A stretch of DNA of 64,000 bases from positions 124,001 through 188,000 of the forward strand of contig NZ_JAHKPH010000008.1 in the NCBI RefSeq assembly GCF_018860385.1. The letters are read 5' to 3'. The notes below the pieces were generated by a model. That model was not told the origin of the DNA, did no database searches, and saw only the letters and a program-made list of their open reading frames with translations. The DNA comes from Reinekea forsetii. GTDB lineage: Bacteria; Pseudomonadota; Gammaproteobacteria; Pseudomonadales; Natronospirillaceae. Made by a program: the position numbers and the translations under genes. Of the stretch, positions 9,312 to 19,998 are shown in pieces. Each line of letters begins with the position of its first letter. Positions within the stretch are counted from its first letter, which is position 1.

Positions 9312-9340
9312 TTTCACCCGAGCCTGAATGACGATAGAAT
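9312..9340 (+). promoter_or_regulatory. Candidate promoter for smc
   Basis: TTTCAC (9312-9317), a 17-nt spacer and TAGAAT (9335-9340). Transcription would begin near 9347, leaving a leader of about 28 nt to the ATG at 9375. This supports the shorter smc start. Confidence 0.4.
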
Positions 9341-9374
9341 CAAAGCTAATTACGAAAATCTAAGAACGGTCACT

Positions 9375-12300
9375 ATGCGTTTGAAAAGCATTAAATTAGC
9401 GGGTTTTAAATCTTTTGTTGACCCCACTAAAATTCCCTTTCCGACCAATTTATCAGCAATTGTCGGTCCCAACGGCTGTGGTAAGTCAAATACCATTGAT
9501 GCTGTACGTTGGGTGATGGGCGAATCAAACGCCAAGCATCTTCGAGGCGAGTCTAAAACAGACGTAATTTTTAATGGCAGTAATTCACGTAAACCCATCA
9601 GCCAAGCCAGTGTTGAATTGGTGTTCGATAATTCAGATCACACCTTAAGAGGTGAGTTTGCAGCGTACAACGAAATTTCTATACGCCGAAAGGTAACTCG
9701 AGATGGCGATTCCAGCTATTATTTGAACGGCACAAAATGTCGCCGTAAAGATGTTACCGATATTTTCTTAGGCACTGGGTTAGGTCCGCGCAGTTACGCC
9801 ATTATCGAACAGGGTATGATCTCTAGGCTTATTGAATCAAAGCCAGAAGAGCTGCGTGTTTATATTGAAGAAGCTGCGGGCATTTCACGTTATAAAGAAA
9901 GGCGTCGAGAAACCGAAAATCGGATGCGCCGTACACGTGAAAACCTAGAGCGGTTAACCGATTTACGAGAAGAGTTAGAGCGTCAATTGGCTCATTTGCA
10001 CCGCCAAGCTCAATCTGCAGAAAAGTATAAGACTTACAAGGCCGAAGAACGGCAAACTAAAGCTCAGCTCTCAGCGTTAAAGTGGCAGCGTTTAAATAGC
10101 GAAGTAGCCGCGCAAGAACTCACCATCGCTGAGTTAGAGACCAAGTATGAGGGTTTTGTTGCGCAACAGCGTTTCATTGACGCTGAATTAGAAACATTAC
10201 GCCAGCAGCATCATGAATCAACCGATGCGTTCAATCGGGTTCAAGAGCAGTTTTATCAGTTAGGTAATGAAATCGCTCGCTTTGAACAATCGATGCAACA
10301 TCAACAAGAACAGAGTGCTCAAATATTACAAGACATTCAAGAAGCTGAGCGCCAATTACAAGAGGCCATCAACGAAGCTGAAACCGATACGGACCGTGTT
10401 GAAGAAAAGCGTGAAACGCTGGATATGCTAGAGCCAGAAATAGAAGCCGCCAGTGAAAAGGTTGAAATGGCTGCAGAGAAGCTCGAAGGTTTAGAAGAAC
10501 GTCAACGTGGCTGGCAGAGTAAATGGGACGCCTTTAACCAAAATGCTCAAGGTCCAAAACGTCAAGCAGAAGTGGCTCAGTCTCGCATTCAGCATTTAGA
10601 AAAAGTGATCGAGCAGCACCACCAACGGCAAGAAACGTTGCATGCCGAACTTCGCGAAATTGCAGATAATCCCGAAGCTGAAAACTTAGCCATGCTCATG
10701 GAGCAAAGCGACACCTTAGAAATGAAAGGTGAAGAATTTGATCAGCGCTTAGAACAGTTATCGGAACGGTTTCAAAACCACCGTGAATTGGTGGAGCAAA
10801 AACGTTCAGGATTAGAAACCGCACGGCATTCGTTGCAACAGAAATTAGCACGTCAAGCTACAGTGAAAGCGTTAATTAAGGCCTCAAAAGGCGATGAATC
10901 GGAAGGGGTTCAGAATTGGCTGGCCAGTCATCAAATGAGAGAGGCCAAGCGATTAGCCGATGACATTCAAGTTGAAGCTGGCTGGGAGTCGGCGGTTGAA
11001 ACCGTTTTAGGCGATTCATTACAGGCGATCTCTGTAGAAAGCATTGAAACTATGTTGGAACCGTTAGAGCGCTTTAAAGACGGTGCTATGACATTGGTAT
11101 CAGCCCAAGCTGAATCGTTCCAAGGTGATGTAAGTGGGACCTTACTCGCCAAAGTGTCCAGTTCAACCGTGTTACAGAGTTGGTTAGCCCCTGTTAAAAC
11201 GGTAGAAACATTAGTAGAAGCGCTCGCGCTTAGAGGCACATTGAAGCCAGGCGAAAGCTGCATTACCAAAGATGGAGTGTGGGTTGGGGCGAACTGGGTT
11301 CGATTGCGACGTGGAGAAGACAGCGCCCAAGGCATCTTAAGTTTGCAACATGAGCTTGAGTCGTTAGCCGAAGAAATCGACGAACTTGAAGTAACCGAAG
11401 AAGATTTAGCGGTCAGTATGGAGTCGGCTCAATTACAGCTAAAATCCATTGAAGAAGAGCGTGAACAACTGCAGGTTGAAAATCAGCAGCTTGCTCGTCA
11501 ATTGGCTCAAGTAAATGCTGAGCTTAGCGGCAAAAAGGTTGAGGCTGAAAAGCTTAAAGAACGTCGGTCTCGTTTAGAACACGACATTCAAGAAGTGGAA
11601 GCTTTGATGGCCGAAGAGCGAGAAACTCTTGCCTTTAGCCGCGAAGAGTTACAAGAATCGTTAGATGCGATGGAAGAAGATGTTGATGAGCGCGAGGGTT
11701 TGCTCGCTGAAAGAGAGGAATTGCGCATTACAATTGATGAAATGCGCGATCAAGTTCGAGTTCTTAGAGATCAGCAACATCAGCTCCAATTAAAGCGCCA
11801 GCAATTGCAGGCCGAGGTCGATTCTTTCCAAACCGCATTTGAACGAGCCCAAGCTCAAAAGCAAAGAGCCACTGAGCGGTTAGAAAAATTGAAAGAAAAA
11901 TTAGGCGAACGCGAAGAACCCTCGGATGATGTGAAGCTAGAGCTCGAAGATCGACTTGAGCGGCGCATGATATTAGAAGAAACATTGGCCGAAAAGCGAA
12001 CCTTAGTGGAAGCCGCTGACGTAAAAATGCGCGAGTTCGAAAAAGAGCGATTAACCCTTGAGCAAAGTGCTACCGCAACCCGAAGTGACCTTGAGCAAAA
12101 CCGAATGGCGGCTCAATCTGTTATGACGCGGCGGTCAACACTTCAAGAGCAGCTAGCAGAACAGCAGTTCGACTTGGAAACAGTTTTAGCTAATTTGCCA
12201 GAAGACGCAAATGAAGAGCAGTGGGCAGAATCGTTAGAGCGCTTAGCCACTCGTATTCAAAGGTTAGGACCGATCAACTTAGCGGCCATCGAAGAATATC

Positions 12301-12878
12301 AAACGCAATCAGAAAGAAAGCGTTATCTTGATGAACAAAATGAAGACCTTGAACGGGCACTCGAAGTACTCGATAACGCGATTCGTAAAATTGATAAAGA
12401 AACTCGAACTCGGTTTAAAGAAACCTTTGATCGAGTGAATTCTGGCTTGCAAGAGCTGTTTCCAAAAGTATTTGGCGGTGGCCATGCTTATTTAGAATTA
12501 ACCAGTGAAGAGCTTTTAGATACGGGCGTATCGATTATGGCTCGGCCGCCCGGGAAAAAGAACAGCACAATTCATTTGTTATCCGGTGGTGAAAAAGCCT
12601 TAACTGCGATTGCATTAGTGTTTTCAATTTTTAGATTGAATCCAGCCCCATTTTGTATGCTTGATGAAGTAGATGCACCATTGGATGACGCCAACGTAGG
12701 TCGTTACGCCAAACTGGTCGAAGCGATGTCTGAGCATGTACAATTTATTTATATAACCCACAATAAGGGTGCGATGGAAATGGCGCATCAATTGATGGGG
12801 GTTACCATGAACGAGCCAGGTGTTTCTCGCTTAGTTACCGTAAATGTGGAAGAAGCAGCCGAATTGGCGGCGATGTAA
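9375..12878 (+). CDS. smc: Chromosome segregation ATPase SMC
   Basis: Condensin ATPase that compacts and segregates the chromosome. The N-terminal head has Walker A GPNGCGKS (residues 31-38). Long coiled coils flank a hinge at roughly 500-630. The C-terminal head has the ABC signature LLSGGEKALTAIAL and Walker B FCMLDEVDAPLDD. From ATG 9375 it is 1167 residues, normal for the family. The frame is open 66 nt upstream (9309), but family alignments begin at MRLKSIKLAGFKSF. Presence of SMC rather than MukB places the organism with pseudomonad-type gammaproteobacteria. zipA follows after 17 nt. Confidence 0.95.
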   Translation: MRLKSIKLAGFKSFVDPTKIPFPTNLSAIVGPNGCGKSNTIDAVRWVMGESNAKHLRGESKTDVIFNGSNSRKPISQASVELVFDNSDHTLRGEFAAYNEISIRRKVTRDGDSSYYLNGTKCRRKDVTDIFLGTGLGPRSYAIIEQGMISRLIESKPEELRVYIEEAAGISRYKERRRETENRMRRTRENLERLTDLREELERQLAHLHRQAQSAEKYKTYKAEERQTKAQLSALKWQRLNSEVAAQELTIAELETKYEGFVAQQRFIDAELETLRQQHHESTDAFNRVQEQFYQLGNEIARFEQSMQHQQEQSAQILQDIQEAERQLQEAINEAETDTDRVEEKRETLDMLEPEIEAASEKVEMAAEKLEGLEERQRGWQSKWDAFNQNAQGPKRQAEVAQSRIQHLEKVIEQHHQRQETLHAELREIADNPEAENLAMLMEQSDTLEMKGEEFDQRLEQLSERFQNHRELVEQKRSGLETARHSLQQKLARQATVKALIKASKGDESEGVQNWLASHQMREAKRLADDIQVEAGWESAVETVLGDSLQAISVESIETMLEPLERFKDGAMTLVSAQAESFQGDVSGTLLAKVSSSTVLQSWLAPVKTVETLVEALALRGTLKPGESCITKDGVWVGANWVRLRRGEDSAQGILSLQHELESLAEEIDELEVTEEDLAVSMESAQLQLKSIEEEREQLQVENQQLARQLAQVNAELSGKKVEAEKLKERRSRLEHDIQEVEALMAEERETLAFSREELQESLDAMEEDVDEREGLLAEREELRITIDEMRDQVRVLRDQQHQLQLKRQQLQAEVDSFQTAFERAQAQKQRATERLEKLKEKLGEREEPSDDVKLELEDRLERRMILEETLAEKRTLVEAADVKMREFEKERLTLEQSATATRSDLEQNRMAAQSVMTRRSTLQEQLAEQQFDLETVLANLPEDANEEQWAESLERLATRIQRLGPINLAAIEEYQTQSERKRYLDEQNEDLERALEVLDNAIRKIDKETRTRFKETFDRVNSGLQELFPKVFGGGHAYLELTSEELLDTGVSIMARPPGKKNSTIHLLSGGEKALTAIALVFSIFRLNPAPFCMLDEVDAPLDDANVGRYAKLVEAMSEHVQFIYITHNKGAMEMAHQLMGVTMNEPGVSRLVTVNVEEAAELAAM

Positions 12879-12895
12879 TATACAAGGGCGTTAGA

Positions 12896-14014
12896 ATGGA
12901 ATTTCGCGAAATTATCATTGTATTTGGATTGGTTGCGATTATCGTTATTCTTTGGGATGGCTTCCGGCGCATGAAAATGAAGCCTAAAAAGCCCAAAGCG
13001 AGAGTTGAGCCAGCAGAAGATTGGGTCGACCCAGATGAAGCGGCTAAAAAAGCGCAGATTGCGCGCGAGTTACCTAATGGTGGCGCTCGAACGCGTGAGA
13101 TGACCGAAGAAGAAAAGCAAGAAATTAGCAGTAAGTTTAAATTAAATCTGCGAGAGCGCGTGCCTATGTTAATGGAGCGCGTGGTTGTTGAAGGCGAAGA
13201 ATCTGATGCCGAGCGCCTTGAAAGTGAAGCGAAGACTACTGAAATAGAACAAGAAGCTGAAGACGCGGTTCAGTCTGAACTTGATTTTTCGATAGACCAA
13301 GCCGAAAAAGACCAAGTTGAAGTAGACTCTAACGTCGAAAATCAGCGCCCAGTAGAACAGTTGGATACTTCAGAAGATGTTATAGACGTTGGGCAAGAAA
13401 AAGACGATTTGTCATTCTCGGCGACTCAGGAAGATCAACTTGTAGAGCATGTAACTGAGCCTAAAGTTGAAGAAGTTCCCGTTGAGCAAGAATCACTTTC
13501 TGAATCCGACGTGAAACCCACTAGTCTAAATGATTCGGAAAGTACGACTCAAGATGAAGCAGATCTAGAGCAAGAGCCTGAGCCACCGATGCCCGTCGAA
13601 GACCTCATTGTTGTCCATGTGATGGCAAAAGACGGTGGGGAGATTAATGGGCAGGCCTTGTTAGAGCTACTGGTTCATTCTGGGTTACGTCATGGTCCAA
13701 TGGATATTTTTCATTACCGAAACCCTAATGGTAAAACTGAATTCTCTTTGGCGAATTGTGTACAGCCTGGCACGTTTAACCCAGATGCGATGGCCGATGT
13801 GAATACGCCAGGGGTTACCTTATTTTTGCAATTGCCGTGTACCGCTGATGCGATGGAATCTTTTGAACACATGATTGAGATGGCTCGCTTTATGGCAAGC
13901 CATTTAGGGGCAGAGCTATTAGATGAAGACCATAATGGTGTCACGCCTCAAGTAGTAGAATACTATCGAGAAAAATTGCGCGCCTTTACACGAAAACAAC
14001 TGATCCCATCTTGA
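12896..14014 (+). CDS. zipA: Cell division protein ZipA
   Basis: Inner-membrane anchor for FtsZ. An N-terminal helix (IIIVFGLVAIIVILWDGF, residues about 6-23) is followed by a short basic stretch. A long, strongly acidic, low-complexity linker covers about residues 90-235. The C-terminal ZipA domain (about 236-365) includes DLIVVHVMAKDG and FHYRNPNGKTEFSLAN. It has 372 residues. It lies between smc and ligA, the conserved order in Pseudomonas relatives. Confidence 0.92.
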   Translation: MEFREIIIVFGLVAIIVILWDGFRRMKMKPKKPKARVEPAEDWVDPDEAAKKAQIARELPNGGARTREMTEEEKQEISSKFKLNLRERVPMLMERVVVEGEESDAERLESEAKTTEIEQEAEDAVQSELDFSIDQAEKDQVEVDSNVENQRPVEQLDTSEDVIDVGQEKDDLSFSATQEDQLVEHVTEPKVEEVPVEQESLSESDVKPTSLNDSESTTQDEADLEQEPEPPMPVEDLIVVHVMAKDGGEINGQALLELLVHSGLRHGPMDIFHYRNPNGKTEFSLANCVQPGTFNPDAMADVNTPGVTLFLQLPCTADAMESFEHMIEMARFMASHLGAELLDEDHNGVTPQVVEYYREKLRAFTRKQLIPS

Positions 14015-14027
14015 TATTGAGACTTAA

Positions 14028-16052
<2,025 letters not shown>

Positions 16053-16151
16053 CCTTGTAGGATCAAAAAGCTGAGAAGCAGCGCACGGGATCGTTAATGA
16101 AAGCGAGTATACTGCGCGTATAAAATAAAAAATAAGGGAAGTGGCGACTTT

Positions 16152-16598
16152 ATGGCCCAACCAATGGATCAAGAAACAATTGTCTACGGCATTATTAAAG
16201 ATGTGCCCTCTAACGATCAGCAATTGCTTATTCGCAGTCGTTTGACCAATTGTGATGCCATTTTAGAGCTAAACGAAATCGATAGCTTTCCATACATGAC
16301 CAGCAGTATGTTTTCGATACCTTCGGAAGATTTAGAGCAAGGCACTTATCAAACTCAGGTGATTCATTTTGCTGCTTCGTATCAGGCGGTTGAGTATCAT
16401 TGGGAAGAGTGGATGGCTAAGTTTGAAGCCTTATTAAAGCAAATGTATTGGGTGTCGGCGACGGTGCACCTAGAAACAGAACTTTCAGGTAAGCATACTT
16501 TTATCTGGGAAAGTGCAGGAAGTTATCATTCACCCAGTGAAGAGCTCAGCGTACGTTGCGAGTGGGAGCAAGAAGTTGCATTTAAGGTTAATCGTTAA
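16152..16598 (+). CDS. Conserved hypothetical protein, 148 residues
   Basis: I do not recognise the family. The protein has no signal peptide or membrane segment and is rich in aromatic and acidic residues (for example EYHWEEWMAKFEALLKQMYW). AGGGAAG at 16134-16140 is a plausible ribosome site for ATG 16152. It lies 3 nt before the yheU-like gene, so the three small genes 16152-17310 probably form one transcript. Position downstream of ligA is shared with unnamed small genes in related genomes (from memory). Function is unknown. Confidence 0.7.
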   Translation: MAQPMDQETIVYGIIKDVPSNDQQLLIRSRLTNCDAILELNEIDSFPYMTSSMFSIPSEDLEQGTYQTQVIHFAASYQAVEYHWEEWMAKFEALLKQMYWVSATVHLETELSGKHTFIWESAGSYHSPSEELSVRCEWEQEVAFKVNR

Positions 16599-16601
16599 AA
16601 T

Positions 16602-16859
16602 ATGATCATTCCGCCAAAAAAACTCAATCCTGAGACACTGAATGCATTGATTGAAGATTGGTTGTCTCGTCAAGAGCAATCTTGGGCGTTTGACATGGAA
16701 AACCATGAACAATTGGTCGAGCGTGTTATTCAAAAACTCAATGAAAACGAGTTGCTTATAACCTGGGATGAAGAAGGCCAATCGCTTAATATTCTCGATA
16801 AAGCACGTTACGATCTCTATTTTTCTGAGCAACAAACGAATCAAGGTATTTATGATTAA
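16602..16859 (+). CDS. YheU/UPF0270 family protein
   Basis: An 85-residue protein whose start MIIPPKKLNPETLNALIEDW matches the UPF0270/YheU pattern (MIIPw..LspETL..LIE.fv.RegTdy). The middle differs: the usual REGTDYG is replaced by RQEQSWAF, but the ..LVW....e.vNI segment is present as LLITWDEEGQSLNI. A tail of about 13 residues extends past the usual end of about 72. The biochemical role of the family is unknown. It overlaps the next gene by 8 nt. Confidence 0.75.
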   Translation: MIIPPKKLNPETLNALIEDWLSRQEQSWAFDMENHEQLVERVIQKLNENELLITWDEEGQSLNILDKARYDLYFSEQQTNQGIYD

Positions 16860-17310
16860 TTGGATATTAATTTCAATCGCATTGGCGGTAATTGCCCTAC
16901 TTTCTGTAGTGGCCATTCGTATGACCCTGAAGGTGAGGGCAGTTGAAGCGGAGCGTAAGCGGGTGCTTCAAGAGCGAGCCAATAAAGAGCAAGCGCAAAG
17001 AAAATACTTAGTTGAGAGTTTAAATGTAATATCAGCGACGTTTCTTAAAGGTGAGCTGAATGCATCTGAGGCTGTTATTCGCTGCAAAGTGTTACTCGAT
17101 GGATTGGTCTTAAACGAGCAAGAAAGGGCCCCATATCAAATCATTGAAACGGTGTATCAATTAGTAAAAGAGTTTGATACTCATGCCGCGCGCAAAGCGC
17201 TCCCAGCAAACCAAAGAATGAAGCAAGATCTGCAACGAGAGCAAATTGAACATGACTATCATGACCGCCTCACACCGGCTTTTGAGCAATTAAAAGACGC
17301 TAAATTTTAG
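16852..17310 (+). CDS. DUF2489-type membrane-anchored protein
   Basis: The start is placed at ATG 16852, inside the yheU stop, because the encoded protein then begins with a membrane helix (WILISIALAVIALLSVVAI). The open frame from 16768 would put a basic stretch before it. A charged coiled-coil region and the segment YLVESLNVISATFLKGELNASEAVIRCKVLLDG follow, which I associate with DUF2489. It has 152 residues from this start. No biochemical function is known for the family. Confidence 0.65.
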   Translation: MINWILISIALAVIALLSVVAIRMTLKVRAVEAERKRVLQERANKEQAQRKYLVESLNVISATFLKGELNASEAVIRCKVLLDGLVLNEQERAPYQIIETVYQLVKEFDTHAARKALPANQRMKQDLQREQIEHDYHDRLTPAFEQLKDAKF

Positions 17311-17396
17311 TAAGCCACTAAATTATCACGCCAAAATGAATCTGTTTTGCGCTGATTGTTGTATTAGTTGTTATAAAACTCAATCAGGTAAGACAG

Positions 17397-18116
17397 ATGA
17401 CACAAACAATACTCATTACTGGCGCTAGCTCAGGCATAGGTTTGCAGTTAGCTAAAGACTACGCAAATCAAGGCCATAAAGTTATTGCCTGTGGCCGAGA
17501 TAAGCAAAAGCTCGAAACCGCTTTAGACGATAACCGAATCGATGCTGTTGTGTTTGATATTCAAGACGGCGCGTCGATAGAATCTGCTTTAAGCGCTTAT
17601 GACAGCTTAGATCTGGTCATTTTAAACGCGGGCACTTGCGAATATATTGACGACGCAAAGAAATTTGACGCTCAGCTGTTTAAGCGCGTAATCGATACCA
17701 ATGTATTGGGTACAGGGTATTGCTTGTCTGCCGTGCTTCCCAAGCTGCAGCGAGGCAGTCACTTAGCCATCGTCAGCTCGACAGTTACCTTTCTTCCGTT
17801 AACGCGTTCCGAAGCATACGGAGCCTCTAAGGCTGCCTTAGATTACTTAGCTCGTACACTCGCCATTGACCTTGCTGAATTTGGAATCGACGTGTCTTTA
17901 GTGCGCCCAGGCTTTGTTGAAACCCCGTTGACCGATAAAAATACGTTTAAAATGCCAGGTCGGATCAGCGTTCAACGTGCCAGTGAGATGATTCGACAAG
18001 GGTTGCACAAGCGGAAAAAGATCATCAACTTTCCGTTCGTTTTCCAAGCCACAATGCGCCTATTAGCACTATTGCCAAACGCTGTTTGGCATCGAATCGC
18101 TGTCCGAATGAACTAA
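17397..18116 (+). CDS. Short-chain dehydrogenase/reductase
   Basis: NAD(P)-dependent oxidoreductase of the classical SDR type: cofactor motif TGASSGIG (residues 8-15), NAG in LVILNAGTC, catalytic Ser in IVSSTVTF and YGASK with catalytic Tyr and Lys. It has 239 residues and a slightly hydrophobic C terminus. The substrate cannot be told from sequence. In many proteobacteria an SDR of this kind accompanies chalcone-isomerase-like and DUF3833 genes, as here. That gene set is often linked to modified fatty acids or photo-oxidative stress, so a lipid substrate is possible (inference). Confidence 0.85.
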   Translation: MTQTILITGASSGIGLQLAKDYANQGHKVIACGRDKQKLETALDDNRIDAVVFDIQDGASIESALSAYDSLDLVILNAGTCEYIDDAKKFDAQLFKRVIDTNVLGTGYCLSAVLPKLQRGSHLAIVSSTVTFLPLTRSEAYGASKAALDYLARTLAIDLAEFGIDVSLVRPGFVETPLTDKNTFKMPGRISVQRASEMIRQGLHKRKKIINFPFVFQATMRLLALLPNAVWHRIAVRMN

Positions 18117-18138
18117 GCCCAACGGCTACGAGGTGTTA

Positions 18139-18651
18139 ATGCCAAAGTTGAACTCGAACCATTGCATAGCCAGTGCTTTTTTAATCTTAGCCGGTTTATT
18201 TTTCAGCTCCGTTGCTCTGGCCGCTTCAGAAAGACTCGTGGTGGGGCAGGGTGCTATGAAGAAGTTTGGCTTTCACCTATACGATATAAGTCTCTACACC
18301 GAAACCGGGCAGTATTTACCGGAAGCGCCGCTCGACTTAGAGATTGTCTATAAAATCAATATTGCCCAAGAAAAGCTTGTAGAGATTAGTGCTTCCGAAG
18401 TAGCTCGAACGGGCGGTATCTGGCTTGATACTTGGTCAGAGCAATTAACTCGCATTTGGCCTGATATTCGAAAAGGTGATCATCTTACATTAACCATTCA
18501 AGATACTGGCGAAAGCTTATTTGTGTATAACGGAAAAGAAATCGGTCGCATCGTGGACACGCGTTTTGGCGTGGCGTTTTCAGCAATTTGGCTTTCCCCC
18601 GATACTCGCGAACCAAAATTAAGAGCAAAATTACTAGGACTGAAAAAATGA
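18139..18651 (+). CDS. Chalcone isomerase-like periplasmic protein
   Basis: A 170-residue exported protein: a signal peptide (ILAGLFFSSVALAASE) is followed by a domain with GQGAMKKFGFHLYDISLYT, typical of the bacterial chalcone-isomerase-like fold (PF16036 type). The plant catalytic function is not expected in bacteria; some fold members bind fatty acids. The start is ATG 18139, with AGGTG just upstream; an in-frame GTG lies at 18133. Its stop overlaps the following DUF3833 gene (ATGA), so the two are translationally coupled. Confidence 0.75.
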   Translation: MPKLNSNHCIASAFLILAGLFFSSVALAASERLVVGQGAMKKFGFHLYDISLYTETGQYLPEAPLDLEIVYKINIAQEKLVEISASEVARTGGIWLDTWSEQLTRIWPDIRKGDHLTLTIQDTGESLFVYNGKEIGRIVDTRFGVAFSAIWLSPDTREPKLRAKLLGLKK

Positions 18652-19181
18652 AACTGAAACAAGGATTAATATGGATTATGTTAGTGTTGGCGGTCCTTGT
18701 GTCCTCTTGCGCTACAAAAATAACGGCCTACGAAGCAACAACACCAGAGATTAAACTAGAAGAGTTTTTTGACGGTGAACTGTTTGCTTATGGCATTGTT
18801 CAAAATAGGTTTGGAAAGGTTCAAAAGCGATTTACCGTCGATATGGTGGCTAACTGGGAGGGCAATGTTGGCATATTGGAAGAGGATTTTTATTACGCAG
18901 ACGGTACGACAGATCGACGGGTTTGGCGGTTAGTGAAAGAAGGTAATGGTGTATATTCAGGTACCGCCAGTGATGTATCCAGCGATGCAATCGGGGTTAC
19001 GCAGGGCTTTGCTTTTCAGTGGGGTTATACACTTGATGTGCCTATCGATGGAAAAACTTGGTCATTCAAATTAAATGATTGGATGTATTTGGTCGATAAA
19101 AAAAGGCTCGTTAACCGGGCTGAGATGAAAAAATTTGGTTTTGTTGTTGGCGAAATAACACTCGTTATAGAAAAACTATAA
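18648..19181 (+). CDS. DUF3833 family lipoprotein
   Basis: A 177-residue protein with an N-terminal lipoprotein signal ending in LVSSC (lipobox; lipidated Cys about residue 22). The mature part contains FFDGELFAYGIVQNRFG and FYYADGTTDRRVWRL, which I recognise as DUF3833. ATG 18648 overlaps the upstream stop; the frame is open further upstream but the lipobox fixes this start. The function of the family is unknown. It is repeatedly found with chalcone-isomerase-like and SDR genes. Confidence 0.8.
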   Translation: MKLKQGLIWIMLVLAVLVSSCATKITAYEATTPEIKLEEFFDGELFAYGIVQNRFGKVQKRFTVDMVANWEGNVGILEEDFYYADGTTDRRVWRLVKEGNGVYSGTASDVSSDAIGVTQGFAFQWGYTLDVPIDGKTWSFKLNDWMYLVDKKRLVNRAEMKKFGFVVGEITLVIEKL

Positions 19182-19186
19182 CGAGT
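19160..19186. terminator. Hairpin at the DUF3833 stop, possible bidirectional terminator
   Basis: A perfect 11-bp stem ACTCGTTATAG / CTATAACGAGT with loop AAAAA encloses the stop codon between two convergent genes. Neither strand has a good T-run, so termination efficiency is doubtful. Confidence 0.35.
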
Positions 19187-19192
19187 ATAGCG

Positions 19193-19927
19193 TCACTCTT
19201 TAATTTTAATTTGATAGCTGAGTCGAAGGGTGTCATTAATACCTAAAGAAAAGATCTGCCATTTAATATAGCGTATGTCTTTTGCTTCAATTTCAGTATC
19301 TGGCGGAAAATAAGTCTCGCCAGTCACGGAGATGCTGTAAAACCCTCGTTCAGAATCCAAGGTGACCGAATCTTTTAAAAATTCAACAGGACCCGTTGGG
19401 AGGGTATTCACCATTTCAACTTCTTTGACCGATTCATCACTCTTATTCGTCGCGGTCACCTCTATCTCGATTAAATCACCAGGATTAGCTTCTTGTGTGA
19501 TAGATTTTAGATAGGCATTTGAGGCCGCATCGAACTCAAGTAGGTAGTATCGTTCGGTGACTTCAATGACATTCACCTTCACTGTGTCGGGGTCATCTGT
19601 TGGAGGCGTTTGTTCCGTGGGCACTATTTCTTCGGTATTGAATTTAAAAACATCAGGAAGAGCCGCCTCTGGCATGTTTGGAACAGCCATCCCCGTATTG
19701 GTATTGGCAGAAGTATCTGACTTCGATTGTACGGATACATCATCAAGATCATCTAATTCTAAAACTTCACCATCAATCTCTAAAATTTCAATCACGTCAC
19801 CGTCGTCGGCCTGAACAGGCATACAAAATACAGTGGCTATTATAAATAGCGTTGAAAATGCACTCAGGCGTTTGTTTGAGCGCAGAGCCATATTATTTAA
19901 TAATAATTTTAGATTAAAAGTTTTCAA
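19193..19927 (-). CDS. Exported protein with a C-terminal DUF11-like repeat domain
   Basis: A 244-residue protein with a signal peptide (LSAFSTLFIIATVFCMPVQADD). An acidic, Pro/Thr-rich linker (about 45-115) precedes a beta-rich domain with NPGDLIEIEVTATNKSDESV and LPTGPVEFL. That resembles the DUF11 / TIGR01451 conserved repeat found in surface proteins. Met 13 (MALRSNKRL) is an alternative start closer to the signal peptide. It appears to be a single gene: rdgC lies 71 nt upstream on the same strand. Its role is not known; a cell-surface or periplasmic location is inferred. Confidence 0.7.
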   Translation of the reverse strand: MKTFNLKLLLNNMALRSNKRLSAFSTLFIIATVFCMPVQADDGDVIEILEIDGEVLELDDLDDVSVQSKSDTSANTNTGMAVPNMPEAALPDVFKFNTEEIVPTEQTPPTDDPDTVKVNVIEVTERYYLLEFDAASNAYLKSITQEANPGDLIEIEVTATNKSDESVKEVEMVNTLPTGPVEFLKDSVTLDSERGFYSISVTGETYFPPDTEIEAKDIRYIKWQIFSLGINDTLRLSYQIKIKE

Positions 19928-19998
19928 AAAAGCGTCTCTCTAACTTGTATCCATACAGTATGGAGCCTAAACACCCACATTACCAAATCAATTTGAGT

